From positions 186,001 through 250,000 of the forward strand of contig NZ_CP062163.1 in assembly GCF_014844095.1 (NCBI RefSeq): a stretch of 64,000 bases of DNA. Reading direction: 5' to 3'. Below, in pieces: positions 1 to 9,230 of this stretch (position 1 is its first letter; each line of letters begins with the position of its first letter). Made by a program: the position numbers and the translations under genes. A model generated the notes under the pieces. That model ran no database searches and was not told where the DNA came from. It saw nothing but the letters and a program-made list of their open reading frames with translations. The DNA comes from Brevibacillus sp. JNUCC-41. Lineage in GTDB: Bacteria > Bacillota > Bacilli > Bacillales > DSM-1321.

Positions 1-425
1 GACATTTTTATGTATTGTTCAAAATAATCCAGTAGTGTGCGCATTAATGCTTGATGTTCAGCATCCTTTTCATCACTGTCTTCATATATTTTAATCTTGG
101 CACCATAATGTGTCTCATAATCGTAAAATTCAATGACTTCTGCGCGGTTCAACCCTTCCACCAACACCCGGATTGTACCATTCGGAAGCTTCAACATCTG
201 TTTTACCTTTGTTAAAGTTCCCATTGTAAATAAATCTTCTTCACCTGGTTCGTCCAACGAAACATCTTGTTGTGTCGTCAAAAATATAAGATGGTCTTCC
301 ACCATTGCTTTCTCAAGGGCTTGCACTGATCTATCTCGGCCTACATCTAAATGAAGTACCATCGTTGGATATACAAGCAATCCTCTTAGCGGCAGGAGGG
401 GGACGATGATTTCTTTATCAGTCAT
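1..425 (-). CDS. lonA: ATP-dependent protease LonA, N-terminal part (cut by window edge)
   Basis: The first 141 codons of a Lon protease are present; the rest lies beyond the left edge. The product is an ATP-dependent cytosolic serine protease that degrades misfolded and regulatory proteins. The visible part starts MTDKEIIVPLLPLRG and is the Lon substrate-binding N-terminal domain; no AAA+ or protease motif falls inside the window. The ATG at 425 is preceded by GGAGGTG at normal spacing. It is the last gene of the syntenic block tig-clpX-lonB-lonA, as in B. subtilis, and has its own promoter candidate at 495-523. The identification rests on the characteristic N-terminus and on the neighbours. 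Confidence 0.93.
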   Translation of the reverse strand, partial: MTDKEIIVPLLPLRGLLVYPTMVLHLDVGRDRSVQALEKAMVEDHLIFLTTQQDVSLDEPGEEDLFTMGTLTKVKQMLKLPNGTIRVLVEGLNRAEVIEFYDYETHYGAKIKIYEDSDEKDAEHQALMRTLLDYFEQYIKM

Positions 426-494
426 TTCCTGACACCTCCATCTAATTAGTATCGTCGTTGTAAACTATTTACCCATGTTCTCAACCTTTTAACA

Positions 495-523
495 ATTCTA
501 TCCTATTTATATAGAAGTGTCTA
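495..523 (-). promoter_or_regulatory. sigma-A type promoter of lonA
   Basis: On the minus strand a TAGACA -35 box (518-523) is separated by 17 bases from a TAGAAT -10 box (495-500), about 70 bases upstream of the lonA start. Both boxes deviate by one base from consensus. Confidence 0.6.
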
Positions 524-573
524 TTCGTTTACCTTAACACGTTTCGACTGCTTTTATTATCTCCAATATTGGA

Positions 574-598
574 TAAAAAAGCACGTCTGAATGCGTGT
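574..598 (-). terminator. second terminator-like hairpin after lonB
   Basis: A short CACG...CGTG hairpin is followed on the minus strand by CTTTTTT. It lies behind the stronger hairpin at 643-676, so lonB would have two stops in tandem. The stem is short, so this is only moderately sure. Confidence 0.45.
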
Positions 599-642
599 TT
601 ATTTTACGTCAGATTTGTCGGGAACGCCAATATGGTCCTTAA

Positions 643-676
643 AATGCCCCGGTTCCATTTTTTAGCCGGGGCATTT
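643..676 (-). terminator. terminator after lonB
   Basis: The arms ATGCCCCGGCT and AACCGGGGCAT form a GC-rich stem of about ten pairs immediately after the lonB stop, followed on the minus strand by TTTTAAGG. Confidence 0.75.
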
Positions 677-679
677 CCT

Positions 680-2350
680 TTATACACTTTCTTTTTTCGA
701 TAGGTCCAAGGTTGTAAGGATTTGTTCCGACATCAATTCTTTTTTCAGTGCCTGATCCAGCACTTCTTTTACATTCGTAACGGGAATGATTTCTATATCC
801 TTGATTTCAGATAGAAGTGGCTGCATGTTTTCGGCTGGGATGATTACTTTCTTAGCCCCAGCCAGTTTAGCCGCCTTGATTTTCGGAATGACACCTCCGA
901 TCGGTTTAACGCCGCCATGAATGCTTATTTCCCCAGTCATCGCCACGGTGTGATCAACAGGGATTTTATATATGGCCGAGTATATGCCTGTGGCCATTGC
1001 AATTCCTGCAGAAGGGCCATCTACTGGACTTCCGCCTGGGAAGTTCACATGGATATCGAATTGATCGGCAGGCACTCCCATCGACCGTAAAACCGTAATG
1101 ACATTTTCTATCGAACCTTTTGCCATGCTCTTGCGGCGAATCGATTTGCCACCCCCGCCGCCGATACTCTCTTCTTCAACGATGCCGGTAATGTTTATCG
1201 AACCTTTTTCATCAGAAGCAGCCATGACCGTAACCTCGATTTCCAGCAACGCCCCGCTGTTGGGACCATAGACTGCAAGACCGTTGACAAGGCCTATTTT
1301 AGAATTCGATTCTATTTTCCTGTCCATTCTTTGTGTCAGCTGGCTGCTATGGGCCATCCAATCTATATCTTCTTCCCTGATAAACGTCCTGTTTTCATTA
1401 ATTGATATTCCTGCAAGAGTCTGAATCATGTTGACAGCTTCCCTGCCATTTCGGGCATAATCCGAAATAGACTGCAAGCCTTTTTCACTGATGGTGATCT
1501 CCACTTTATCAGAGGCATTCTTAGCCACGGTGATTATTTCTTCCCGGTCAAGTTCTCGGAAAAACACTTCTATGCATCTTGAACGTATCGCAGGCGCGAT
1601 TTCATTTGGCGTTCTTGTTGTGGCTCCAATCAGCCGAAAATCAGCCGGTAGCCCATTTTTAAAAATATCATGGATGTGAGTGGGAATATTTTGATTTTCC
1701 TCTTGATAATAAGCACTTTCCAGAAAGACCTTACGATCCTCCAATACCTTTAACAGTTTATTCATCTGTATTGGATGAAGCTCTCCTATTTCATCTATGA
1801 ACAGTACGCCGCCATGAGCATTGCTGACTGCCCCCTGCTTTGGCTGCGGAATGCCAGCCTGTCCCATTGCCCCAGCTCCTTGGTAAATTGGATCGTGCAC
1901 AGAACCAATGAGTGGATCGGCAATCCCTCGTTCATCGAACCTGGCTGTAGTGGCGTCCAATTCAACGAAAACGGCCGAATTCTTAAAAGGGGACTTGCCA
2001 TTTTTCTTCGCCTCTTCCAAAACAAGTCTGGCAGCTGCCGTTTTCCCTACCCCTGGGGGACCGTAAATTATCACATGCTGGGGATTCGGCCCACATAAAG
2101 CAGCTTTTAAAGATTTAATCCCATCTTCTTGACCGACGATTTCATTAAATGTGCTTGGTCTAACCTTTTCTGCCAATGGCTCTGTTAACGAAATCGATCT
2201 CATCTTCCGTAATTGGTCCATCTCTTTACGTGAATCACGGTCAATGGAAACTTTTTGTGTCCGCTGGCCTTTCAATAAGTTCAAAAAATACAATCCAATA
2301 ATGATCCCAAAAAAAAGCTGGATAAACAACGCCAATCCTGTCCAATTCAT
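680..2350 (-). CDS. lonB: ATP-dependent protease LonB (sporulation-type Lon)
   Basis: 556-residue Lon-family protease; in B. subtilis LonB is made in the forespore under sigma-F. An N-terminal hydrophobic segment (about residues 5-24) should anchor it in the membrane and replaces the long N-domain of LonA. The AAA+ module has Walker A GPPGVGKT (97-104) and Walker B VLFIDE (182-187). The protease domain has the catalytic serine in GPSAG (S447) and the lysine in GGVIPK (K490), the 43-residue spacing of the Lon Ser-Lys dyad. The start follows GGAGGG. It sits between clpX and lonA with long gaps on both sides, so it is probably a separate transcript. I could not assign a clear sigma-F promoter. 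Confidence 0.95.
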   Translation of the reverse strand: MNWTGLALFIQLFFGIIIGLYFLNLLKGQRTQKVSIDRDSRKEMDQLRKMRSISLTEPLAEKVRPSTFNEIVGQEDGIKSLKAALCGPNPQHVIIYGPPGVGKTAAARLVLEEAKKNGKSPFKNSAVFVELDATTARFDERGIADPLIGSVHDPIYQGAGAMGQAGIPQPKQGAVSNAHGGVLFIDEIGELHPIQMNKLLKVLEDRKVFLESAYYQEENQNIPTHIHDIFKNGLPADFRLIGATTRTPNEIAPAIRSRCIEVFFRELDREEIITVAKNASDKVEITISEKGLQSISDYARNGREAVNMIQTLAGISINENRTFIREEDIDWMAHSSQLTQRMDRKIESNSKIGLVNGLAVYGPNSGALLEIEVTVMAASDEKGSINITGIVEEESIGGGGGKSIRRKSMAKGSIENVITVLRSMGVPADQFDIHVNFPGGSPVDGPSAGIAMATGIYSAIYKIPVDHTVAMTGEISIHGGVKPIGGVIPKIKAAKLAGAKKVIIPAENMQPLLSEIKDIEIIPVTNVKEVLDQALKKELMSEQILTTLDLSKKESV

Positions 2351-2480
2351 CGTATTCCCTCCTGCACTCTCCTAGTTTGTCATTTCTGTTAGTATCTCCT
2401 TTGGAAGGGCGAAATTATCCAAGAAATTCGTGTTGAAAATTTTGGCGTTTTTATCCTGAATAACAATAATTTATAAAAAG

Positions 2481-2516
2481 ACAAAGAAAAAGACTGCCAG
2501 GCTGAACTGGCAGTCT
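2481..2516. repeat. 36-bp direct repeat, copy 1 (hairpin terminator)
   Basis: This 36-bp block is identical to 2697-2732 except for one base in the loop (c versus a). It contains the perfect stem AGACTGCCAG/CTGGCAGTCT (2491-2500 with 2507-2516) and, on the minus strand, a T-rich tail. It works as a second stop for clpX transcripts. Confidence 0.9.
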
Positions 2517-2589
2517 AAACTGTAAATAACTCAAAATTAATTGGTTTTACCCTACTGTTTTTTTAAAGTATAAACGTTGATTTCCACTA

Positions 2590-2696
2590 CAGGCACTCAC
2601 TTTCCGCGGGCGGTCCGGGAGCCTACTCGACGCTCTGCGCCTGCGTGGGTTCCCTGTGACCCGTATTCCCCCAGGAGTCTCGCACCTTCCGTTCCA
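2590..2696. repeat. GC-rich dispersed-repeat-like element
   Basis: About 100 bases are markedly GC-rich against AT-rich surroundings and can fold (ccgcgggcggtccgggagcc, then caggagtctcgcaccttccg). From memory it resembles a dispersed intergenic repeat common in Bacillaceae genomes, whose function is unknown. It lies between the two 36-bp terminator copies, 180 bases apart. A short frame running through it is not credible as a gene. The family assignment is recollection and needs a genome-wide search. Confidence 0.6.
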
Positions 2697-2732
2697 ACAA
2701 AGAAAAAGACTGCCAGGATGAACTGGCAGTCT
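2697..2732 (-). terminator. 36-bp direct repeat, copy 2: terminator of clpX
   Basis: A perfect ten-pair stem AGACTGCCAG/CTGGCAGTCT (2707-2716 with 2723-2732) is followed on the minus strand by TTTTTCTTTG, 16 bases after the clpX stop. It is the classical rho-independent terminator of clpX and the second member of the 36-bp duplication. Confidence 0.88.
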
Positions 2733-2747
2733 TGCTTTTCCATATGA

Positions 2748-4016
2748 TCAAGCAGATGTTTTCTTTTCTTGTCCTTTGATTGTTGTACCGTCTTTTAGGA
2801 CGAGCTTTGGAGATTCGTTTTTCGAAATCGTGCTGCCAGTGATTACACATTTTGCAACGTCATCACGTGAAGGCAGATCGAACATCACTTCAAGAATGAT
2901 GCCTTCGATGATGGAACGCAGACCACGTGCACCAGTTTTACGTTCAATTGCCTTTTTAGCAATTTCACTTAGCGCTTCCTGTTCGAATTCCAATTCAACA
3001 TCGTCAAGCTCAAGCAATTTTTGATATTGTTTAACAAGCGCATTTTTCGGCTGTGTAAGGATTTCAATCAAAGCAGCTTCATCCAATTGCTCAAGAGTCG
3101 CAATTACCGGAAGACGTCCGATGAATTCCGGAATTAATCCGAAACGAAGCAAGTCTTCAGGAAGGACTTTGGAAAGCAATTCTTTTTCTGCAATATCATC
3201 CTTTTTCACATCAGAGCCAAAGCCGATGACTTTTTGACCAAGACGGCGTTTGATGATCGGTTCGATGCCATCAAAGGCACCGCCGCAGATGAACAAAATA
3301 TTGGTCGTATCGATTTGGATGAATTCTTGATGTGGATGTTTACGACCACCTTGAGGCGGAACGCTTGCAACCGTTCCTTCAAGTATTTTCAATAAAGCTT
3401 GTTGCACACCTTCACCAGACACGTCACGTGTAATGGAAGGATTTTCTGATTTACGGGCAACTTTATCGATTTCATCAATATAAATGATGCCTTTTTCCGC
3501 TTTTTCCACATCATAATCTGCTGCTTGGATCAATTTTAGCAAGATGTTTTCGACATCTTCCCCAACATATCCAGCTTCAGTCAATGAAGTCGCATCAGCA
3601 ATGGCAAAAGGAACATTCAGTAATCGCGCCAATGTTTGCGCAAGAAGGGTTTTCCCGCTTCCAGTCGGTCCGATTAGGGCGATGTTACTTTTTGAAAGCT
3701 CCACATCGTCGACTTTGCTATTGGAATTGATACGTTTATAATGGTTGTAAACAGCGACAGCCAAAGATTTCTTCGCCTGTTCTTGTCCAATCACATATTC
3801 GTCAAGAATTTCACGGATTTCCATAGGCTTAGGAACATCTCTGAATTCTACTTCTTCATCAGTTCCCAGCTCTTCTTCGACGATCTCCGTACAAAGTTCT
3901 ATACACTCGTCACAAATATAGACACCTGGACCAGCAACCAGTTTACGGACTTGTTCTTGTGTTTTACCGCAAAAAGAACATTTTAACTGTCCTTTTTCAT
4001 CATTAAATTTAAACAT
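2748..4016 (-). CDS. clpX: ClpX, ATPase subunit of the ClpXP protease
   Basis: 422 residues, the normal ClpX length. It unfolds tagged or recognised substrates and feeds them to ClpP in the cytosol. The N-terminal zinc domain has C13, C16, C35 and C38 in two CxxC pairs. The AAA+ module carries Walker A GPTGSGKT (116-123) and Walker B IIYIDE (177-182), and the C-terminal part shows the GARGLRSI sensor-2 region. The ATG follows AGGGGTG at good spacing. It lies downstream of tig, with a 430-base gap that includes the tig terminator, so clpX has its own promoter. ClpP is not encoded nearby, as usual for Bacillus. Confidence 0.97.
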   Translation of the reverse strand: MFKFNDEKGQLKCSFCGKTQEQVRKLVAGPGVYICDECIELCTEIVEEELGTDEEVEFRDVPKPMEIREILDEYVIGQEQAKKSLAVAVYNHYKRINSNSKVDDVELSKSNIALIGPTGSGKTLLAQTLARLLNVPFAIADATSLTEAGYVGEDVENILLKLIQAADYDVEKAEKGIIYIDEIDKVARKSENPSITRDVSGEGVQQALLKILEGTVASVPPQGGRKHPHQEFIQIDTTNILFICGGAFDGIEPIIKRRLGQKVIGFGSDVKKDDIAEKELLSKVLPEDLLRFGLIPEFIGRLPVIATLEQLDEAALIEILTQPKNALVKQYQKLLELDDVELEFEQEALSEIAKKAIERKTGARGLRSIIEGIILEVMFDLPSRDDVAKCVITGSTISKNESPKLVLKDGTTIKGQEKKTSA

Positions 4017-4447
4017 GTACGTTCACCCCTTTAAATACTCTTCCAACTCTATTACATAGCGGTACCCAATCATAATAAAAAGAAACTAGGCACACATCTA
4101 CTTAAACATTCCAAAATCCTAAGTATGTTTTGCATTTTATCATGTTCTTGGAAGTTTAGTAACAAAAATGCTCACGGTCCGAGTTGTTAAATAAGTACAA
4201 TAATCAATCAATATGTATTTGCCCTTTACCAGTATGCCCAAAACTTTAGATCTTTAAAAGCAGGATTTGCTGTATAAATATGTATATGCGGTATTAGAAC
4301 TAATCTACACCGAAATCCCAAAAAAATCAATCAGGAAATAACCGATATTTGAAATTTACACCGATTCTCAATATGTATAAAACAAGGCACGATTACTCGC
4401 GCCTTGTTTTTTAAAGGAAATATTTTAATCTACTTATTTATTAACAA
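4017..4447. other. clpX/tig intergenic region (431 bases)
   Basis: AT-rich, with no open frame of note. It holds the tig terminator at its right end and the clpX promoter. The best promoter candidate on the minus strand is TTGTTA followed after 17-18 bases by TGATAAAAT, near 4136-4165, but it is weak. I see no riboswitch or operator. Confidence 0.5.
4380..4412 (-). terminator. terminator of tig
   Basis: AACAAGGCGCGA and TCGTGCCTTGTT form a stem of about 12 pairs. T-tracts lie on both sides, so it could stop transcription in either direction. It is about 35 bases after the tig stop. Confidence 0.8.
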
Positions 4448-5740
4448 TTATTTTGCGTCAACTGTTTTGCTGTTTTCCACCAAGAAGTCAATTGCTTTCT
4501 TAATTTTAAGATCGCCTTTGATTCCTTCTAAGTTTCCAAGAGCTTGTTTGATCGCGTCAACTTCCATATTGTACATAGTAGCCATTTGTGCAAGTTCAGC
4601 TTCTACATCTTCGTCAGTAGCTTCAAGTTTTTCAACTTCAGCGATCGCTTCAAGAGTTAAGCTCGTACGAACTTGTCCTTCAGCTTCTTCTTTCATTTGC
4701 GCTTTTAAAGCTTCTTCATCTTGACCTGAGAATTGGTAGTAAAGCTCCAAATTAAGACCTTGAGATTGAATGCGTTGAGAGAACTCATTCATCATGCGGT
4801 CAACTTCGTTTGAAATCATTGCTTCAGGAACGTCTATTTCTACACCTTCAACAGCTTTGCCAATTACAGTGTTTTGAATGAAGTTTTCTTCTTCATGTTT
4901 TTTGTCATGCTCTAATTTATGTTTTGTTTTTTCTTTAAGTTCAGCCAAAGTTTCCACTTCGTCGTCGACATCTTTCGCGAACTCATCATCCAACTCAGGA
5001 AGTTGTTTTGTTTTGATTTCGTGAATTTTCACTTTGAATACAGCTGGTTTACCTGCAAGTTCAGCAGCATGGTATTCTTCAGGGAATGTAACTTCGATAT
5101 CTTTTTCAGCGCCAGTTTCAAGACCTACAAGTTGCTCTTCAAATCCTGGAATGAAAGAGTTTGAACCGATTTCCAATGAATGGTTTTCTGAAGCTCCGCC
5201 TTCGAATGCTTCACCATCAACGAATCCTTCGAAGTCAAGAACAACTGTATCGCCTTCAGCAACTTGTCCTTCTTCTTTAACGACAAGCTCAGCTTGACGC
5301 TCTTGCAAAGTTTTCAATTCGTTTTCAACATCTTCGTCAGTTACTTCAGTATTGAATTTTTCAACTTCAACACCTTTGTAATCTCCCAATTTAACTTCAG
5401 GCTTAACTGTTACAGTTGCAGTGAAGATCAGGTTTTCGCCTTTTTCCATTTTCTCGATGTCGATTTCTGGACGATCAACAGGCTGAATTCCAGCTTCTTC
5501 GACAGCATTTGCATAAGCATCTGGAAGAATGATATCAAGCGCATCTTGGTAAAGTGATTCTACGCCGAATTTTTTTTCGAACATTTGACGTGGCATTTTA
5601 CCTTTACGGAAGCCAGGTACATTTACTTGTTTCACTACTTTTTTGAAAGCTGCGTCTAAACCTTCGTTTACTTTTGCAGCGTCAACTTCGATTGTTAGTA
5701 CGCCTTGGTTACCTTCTTGTTTTTCCCATTTTACAGACAT
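4448..5740 (-). CDS. tig: trigger factor, ribosome-associated chaperone and prolyl isomerase
   Basis: 430 residues, full length. Trigger factor binds the ribosome exit site and shields nascent chains; its middle FKBP-like domain is a peptidyl-prolyl isomerase. The ribosome-docking signature GFRKGKMPR is at residues 43-51. The FKBP-type domain runs from about residue 160 to 245 ([14 protein letters not shown] onward), followed by the helical C-terminal arms. The ATG follows GGAGGG. It is preceded by its own promoter (5886-5913) and a leader with two inverted repeats. The position beside clpX and ysoA matches B. subtilis. Confidence 0.97.
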   Translation of the reverse strand: MSVKWEKQEGNQGVLTIEVDAAKVNEGLDAAFKKVVKQVNVPGFRKGKMPRQMFEKKFGVESLYQDALDIILPDAYANAVEEAGIQPVDRPEIDIEKMEKGENLIFTATVTVKPEVKLGDYKGVEVEKFNTEVTDEDVENELKTLQERQAELVVKEEGQVAEGDTVVLDFEGFVDGEAFEGGASENHSLEIGSNSFIPGFEEQLVGLETGAEKDIEVTFPEEYHAAELAGKPAVFKVKIHEIKTKQLPELDDEFAKDVDDEVETLAELKEKTKHKLEHDKKHEEENFIQNTVIGKAVEGVEIDVPEAMISNEVDRMMNEFSQRIQSQGLNLELYYQFSGQDEEALKAQMKEEAEGQVRTSLTLEAIAEVEKLEATDEDVEAELAQMATMYNMEVDAIKQALGNLEGIKGDLKIKKAIDFLVENSKTVDAK

Positions 5741-5826
5741 GTGTTTCCCTCCAAAAATCTATATACTTCAATAATAAGCATTGGATGAATATGCTTTGCA
5801 AGTGTTAACAAGTCATCCTTCAAATA

Positions 5827-5847
5827 TACCCCAAAAATATTGGGGTA
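5827..5847 (-). terminator. inverted repeat in the tig leader
   Basis: A perfect repeat, TACCCCAA and TTGGGGTA with a five-base loop, is followed on the minus strand by TATTTG. Since it lies downstream of the tig promoter it may be a weak attenuator or a 5' stabiliser rather than a stop for ysoA. A second small repeat, ATCGTC/GACGAT, precedes it at about 5848-5867. Confidence 0.45.
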
Positions 5848-5885
5848 ATCGTCAAAATTAGACGATTATACATTACAACCACTAC

Positions 5886-5913
5886 ATTATACCACAGGAT
5901 TAATCTGTTACAA
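5886..5913 (-). promoter_or_regulatory. sigma-A promoter of tig
   Basis: On the minus strand TTGTAA (5908-5913), a 16-base spacer and a perfect TATAAT (5886-5891) lie directly after the ysoA stop and about 145 bases before the tig start. Confidence 0.7.
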
Positions 5914-5923
5914 CAGCAATAGC

Positions 5924-6958
5924 TTAAATAATGGGATAAGAAATTTCTTCAATTTCTTTTATATTGGAAAGAATATCCGCAACGCTTTCCTCATCAGCCT
6001 GGTAAAGGTCCGCCAATTCCCTCATGAAAACTTCCCCGGTCATGTATTCTTCCGCCAAGGCATGATAGGCAGCTGCCCATGCAGGCAAACTTTCCGGTCC
6101 GGGTTCAAAAGGAAACAATAAAAAAGATTGACGTTCAATCAAACTATGGACCATTTCAAATAAGCTCGGATTATCCTGACTGATTTCCTCTTCGGTCAGT
6201 CCGGTTACCTTCTTATAAAAGTCCGTCTCCTTCAAACTTTTCAATTCGCTTGGTATGACCGACTTTGATTGATTGAATTTCTTCAACGTCACTTCCTCGT
6301 TATATTCCTGGTCGATAAGGATGTTAAGGAGCATCGTTTTAAAGAAAGGGTGTTCCTCCTCTTTTTGTAGAAATTCTTCGATTTGAGGGATAAATGGTCG
6401 AATATTGATATTCGTGAGTTTTGAAATGACCATAAGCCTGTCATTATCCGTTTTCCCTTCAAAAAGTCCATCCTCCTGCAATTCCTCTGAAAGCTGCTGA
6501 TTTTGCCTTTCCTTTTCCTCTTTTTTATCCTCAAGGGCCCTTTTACTGAACTGAAGCATCTTTTCGAAATGCTCCTCTTTATCAAAAGGAATTTGGCTTT
6601 CTTCAAATAGCAGTTCGATCGTCGTGACCATTTCTTGATGCTCGCCTAATTGCAGCAGTACCATCAAATAAATATTGATCAGTTGAAAATAGTCGCCGAT
6701 GCCTTTATTCAGCATCTCTATACACAACTCTTTTGACTCCTGGTAATACTCAAGTTCGACTAATGAGACCACTAGTCCCATGTAAACTTCATCATTTTCA
6801 GGCTCATACTCCCGGGCTTGGCTGAAAAGCTGTGCAGCCGCTTTAAAGTTTCTGTTTCCTAGCTCATCCAGCCCTTTTACAATCAGCCTTTCACCGAGAT
6901 TTGGAAAGGCGATAATTTTGGTTTCTCCGACCTTCTTTTCGTTGTTCTCATTATCCAT
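5924..6958 (-). CDS. ysoA: TPR-repeat protein YsoA
   Basis: 344 residues. Tetratricopeptide-like helices are visible in the first third (from about residue 35: FKAAAQLFSQAREYEPENDEVYMGL), followed by an acidic helical middle and C-terminal part. TPR proteins serve as protein-protein scaffolds; the partner of YsoA is not known to me. There is no signal peptide, so it is cytosolic. Its place between leuD and tig is the same as ysoA in B. subtilis, which supports the name more than any motif. It seems to end its transcript at or near the tig promoter. Confidence 0.85.
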   Translation of the reverse strand: MDNENNEKKVGETKIIAFPNLGERLIVKGLDELGNRNFKAAAQLFSQAREYEPENDEVYMGLVVSLVELEYYQESKELCIEMLNKGIGDYFQLINIYLMVLLQLGEHQEMVTTIELLFEESQIPFDKEEHFEKMLQFSKRALEDKKEEKERQNQQLSEELQEDGLFEGKTDNDRLMVISKLTNINIRPFIPQIEEFLQKEEEHPFFKTMLLNILIDQEYNEEVTLKKFNQSKSVIPSELKSLKETDFYKKVTGLTEEEISQDNPSLFEMVHSLIERQSFLLFPFEPGPESLPAWAAAYHALAEEYMTGEVFMRELADLYQADEESVADILSNIKEIEEISYPII

Positions 6959-7064
6959 CCTATTTTCCGCCTCACCGTTCGCTTTTTGAGAAACAGTTTA
7001 GCATGTAATAGCTGGAAACACAAAAAATTATATGCCTGATGAACGCCTTTTCGTCTTTCCCCGA

Positions 7065-7108
7065 TAAAAAAATCCCGCATCCTTTCAATTATGAAAGGAG
7101 AACGGGAT
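7065..7108 (-). terminator. terminator of the ilv-leu operon
   Basis: ATCCCG and CGGGAT close a hairpin with an inner CCTTTCAT/ATGAAAGG stem, followed on the minus strand by TTTTTTTATC. It lies just after the leuD stop. Confidence 0.85.
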
Positions 7109-7122
7109 ATGACCTTCTTCGA

Positions 7123-7722
7123 TTAAATACTCGATACAGTCTTTTTTTGAGATTCATAGGCAGAAATCTCTTTATCATATTGAAGCGTTATCGAAATTTC
7201 ATCCCAGCCTTTGATGAGCATTTCCTTCCAATATGGATGAATTTCAAAGCTTGTTTCAAACCCTTGACCATCTTTCAATGCCTGATTGGGAAGGTCGATC
7301 GTCAACTCATAATCAGGTGCCGAAACCCTCCCCATTAAATAGCTTACTTCAGTCTGGGTTAAAGCGATGGGGACCATGCCATTTTTCATGCAATTACTTT
7401 TAAAGATATCAGCATAAGAAGGAGCGATGATGATATCGAATCCGTAGTCTTTCAATGACCAAGGGGCATGCTCACGCGAAGAACCGCAGCCAAAATTCTC
7501 ACCGGCTATTAAAATGGACGTGTTTTGATTATATGGCTGATTCAATTCAAAATCAGGACGTTCCTTTCCATCTTCATCAAAACGCCAGTTATAGAATAAA
7601 AACTCGCCAAATCCGCTTCGCTCAATCCGTTTTAAAAATTGCTTCGGAATGATTTGATCCGTATCCACGTTTTTACGGTCAAGTGCCGCCGCTCTTCCTT
7701 TATATATTGTAATGGGTTCCAT
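7123..7722 (-). CDS. leuD: 3-isopropylmalate dehydratase small subunit
   Basis: 199 residues with the start used here, the usual LeuD length. With LeuC it isomerises 2-isopropylmalate to 3-isopropylmalate in leucine synthesis. The swivel-domain signature is visible (DTDQIIPKQFLKR, and GCGSSREHAPW). The ATG at 7722 is preceded by GGAGG at eight bases; an in-frame GTG nine bases further upstream is too close to it. LeuD is the last gene of the operon, 28 bases downstream of leuC, and is followed by the operon terminator. Confidence 0.97.
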   Translation of the reverse strand: MEPITIYKGRAAALDRKNVDTDQIIPKQFLKRIERSGFGEFLFYNWRFDEDGKERPDFELNQPYNQNTSILIAGENFGCGSSREHAPWSLKDYGFDIIIAPSYADIFKSNCMKNGMVPIALTQTEVSYLMGRVSAPDYELTIDLPNQALKDGQGFETSFEIHPYWKEMLIKGWDEISITLQYDKEISAYESQKKTVSSI

Positions 7723-7750
7723 TCTTTGCACCTCCGGTTAATTCGTATTC

Positions 7751-9160
7751 TTAATGGACTTGTTCAGTTCTTTTCAAATTCCTGATATCGACAAACTTCC
7801 CATGAATGGCGGCCGCGGCAGCCATGGCCGGACTAACAAGGTGCGTTCTTGCTCCAGCTCCTTGCCTGCCTTCAAAGTTCCGATTACTTGTGGAGGCACA
7901 ATGCTCACCGGCAGGAACAACGTCAGGATTCATGCTCAGGCACATGCTGCAGCCCGATTCACGCCATTCGAAGCCCGCTGATTTGAAAATCTCATCCAAC
8001 CCTTCATCTTCCGCTTGCCTTTTGACGCTTTGTGAACCAGGAACGACCATCGCCCGAACCCCTTTATGAACAGTTTGGCCTTCGATCATTTCTGCGGCTT
8101 GCCGTAAGTCCTCAATGCGTGAATTGGTGCACGATCCTATGAATACATGTTGTACGGGAATTTCCGTGATCGGCATACCTTCCTCAAGACCCATATACTC
8201 AATGGCCCGATTCAGTTCTTTAGGATCCATGATATCTTCTGCGAAGGTAGGTACTTTTCCGTCCACTCCACTAGCCATTCCAGGATTCGTCCCCCAGCTG
8301 ACCATTGGTGAAATCAGACTGCCATCAAGAATGATTTCTTGGTCGTAAACAGCATCCTCATCACTGGAAAGTGACTTCCAGTCCTGAACACATCGCTCGA
8401 ACTCTTCTCCTTTCGGCACATATTTACGACCTTTCAAATAAGAGAATGTTGTTTCATCAGGAGCTACCAGCCCAGCTCTTGCCCCGCCTTCAATCGACAT
8501 ATTGCAAACCGTCATTCTTTCTTCCATTGACATATCCCGGAAAACTTCCCCACAATACTCAATGATATGTCCCGTACCAAAATCGACACCGAATTTAGAA
8601 ATCACATATAAAATGACATCTTTCGCCATCACACCATGACCAAGCTTGCCATTAACCTCAAGCTTTAATGTTTTGGGTTTTGTTTGCCATAGGGTTTGTG
8701 TGGCCAAAACATGCTCGACCTCACTCGTACCGATTCCAAACGCAATCGAGCCAAACGCACCATGTGTGGAAGTATGACTGTCACCGCAGACAATCGTCAT
8801 CCCTGGCTGTGTAAGGCCTAATTCCGGCCCGATAACGTGAACGATACCTTGATCCGGGCTGTCTAAATCAGCAAGACGGATACCGAACTCCTTACAGTTT
8901 TGCTCAAGCGCCTCTAATTGTTTCCTTGCAATATCATCCTCAATGAAATAGCGATTAACGGTTGGCACATTATGATCCATTGTCGCGAAAGTGCGGTCTG
9001 GTCTCCTGACTGTGCGTCCTTTTAATCTCAAACCTTCAAATGCTTGCGGAGAGGTCACTTCATGAATATATTGAAGGTCAATATAAATTAGATCCGGTTT
9101 ATTCTCCTCTTCATTTACAATATGGCGATCCCATATTTTCTCTATAATCGACTTTCCCAT
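7751..9160 (-). CDS. leuC: 3-isopropylmalate dehydratase large subunit
   Basis: 469 residues. This aconitase-family subunit carries the [4Fe-4S] cluster; cluster cysteines are visible in IGSCTNSR and in [19 protein letters not shown] is the family substrate-site signature. The start was set at the ATG at 9160 (SD GAGGTG at eight bases) rather than at the adjacent GTG at 9163. Directly upstream, between leuB and leuC, lies a perfect hairpin with a T-tract (9190-9222), so expression of leuCD may be lowered relative to leuAB. Confidence 0.97.
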   Translation of the reverse strand: MGKSIIEKIWDRHIVNEEENKPDLIYIDLQYIHEVTSPQAFEGLRLKGRTVRRPDRTFATMDHNVPTVNRYFIEDDIARKQLEALEQNCKEFGIRLADLDSPDQGIVHVIGPELGLTQPGMTIVCGDSHTSTHGAFGSIAFGIGTSEVEHVLATQTLWQTKPKTLKLEVNGKLGHGVMAKDVILYVISKFGVDFGTGHIIEYCGEVFRDMSMEERMTVCNMSIEGGARAGLVAPDETTFSYLKGRKYVPKGEEFERCVQDWKSLSSDEDAVYDQEIILDGSLISPMVSWGTNPGMASGVDGKVPTFAEDIMDPKELNRAIEYMGLEEGMPITEIPVQHVFIGSCTNSRIEDLRQAAEMIEGQTVHKGVRAMVVPGSQSVKRQAEDEGLDEIFKSAGFEWRESGCSMCLSMNPDVVPAGEHCASTSNRNFEGRQGAGARTHLVSPAMAAAAAIHGKFVDIRNLKRTEQVH

Positions 9161-9189
9161 CACTATCCCACCTCGATCAATCTTGTATT

Positions 9190-9222
9190 TTTTTAAAAAA
9201 CACGGCCTAATGTTAGGCCGTG
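9190..9222 (-). terminator. intra-operon terminator-like hairpin between leuB and leuC
   Basis: The arms CACGGCCTAA and TTAGGCCGTG (9201-9222) are perfectly complementary over ten pairs and are followed on the minus strand by TTTTTTAAAAAAATAC. By sequence alone this is a complete intrinsic terminator, eight bases after the leuB stop and in the middle of the operon. Confidence 0.8.
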
Positions 9223-9230
9223 AAAGAAGT

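Noticed and set aside
2623-2850. 75-codon minus-strand frame across the GC-rich repeat and the end of clpX
   Set aside because: It overlaps the clpX end and a terminator, has no SD and only reflects the GC-rich repeat.
5848-5867. Riboswitch in the tig leader
   Set aside because: Two small inverted repeats are present, but no known riboswitch core. They are better described as simple hairpins.
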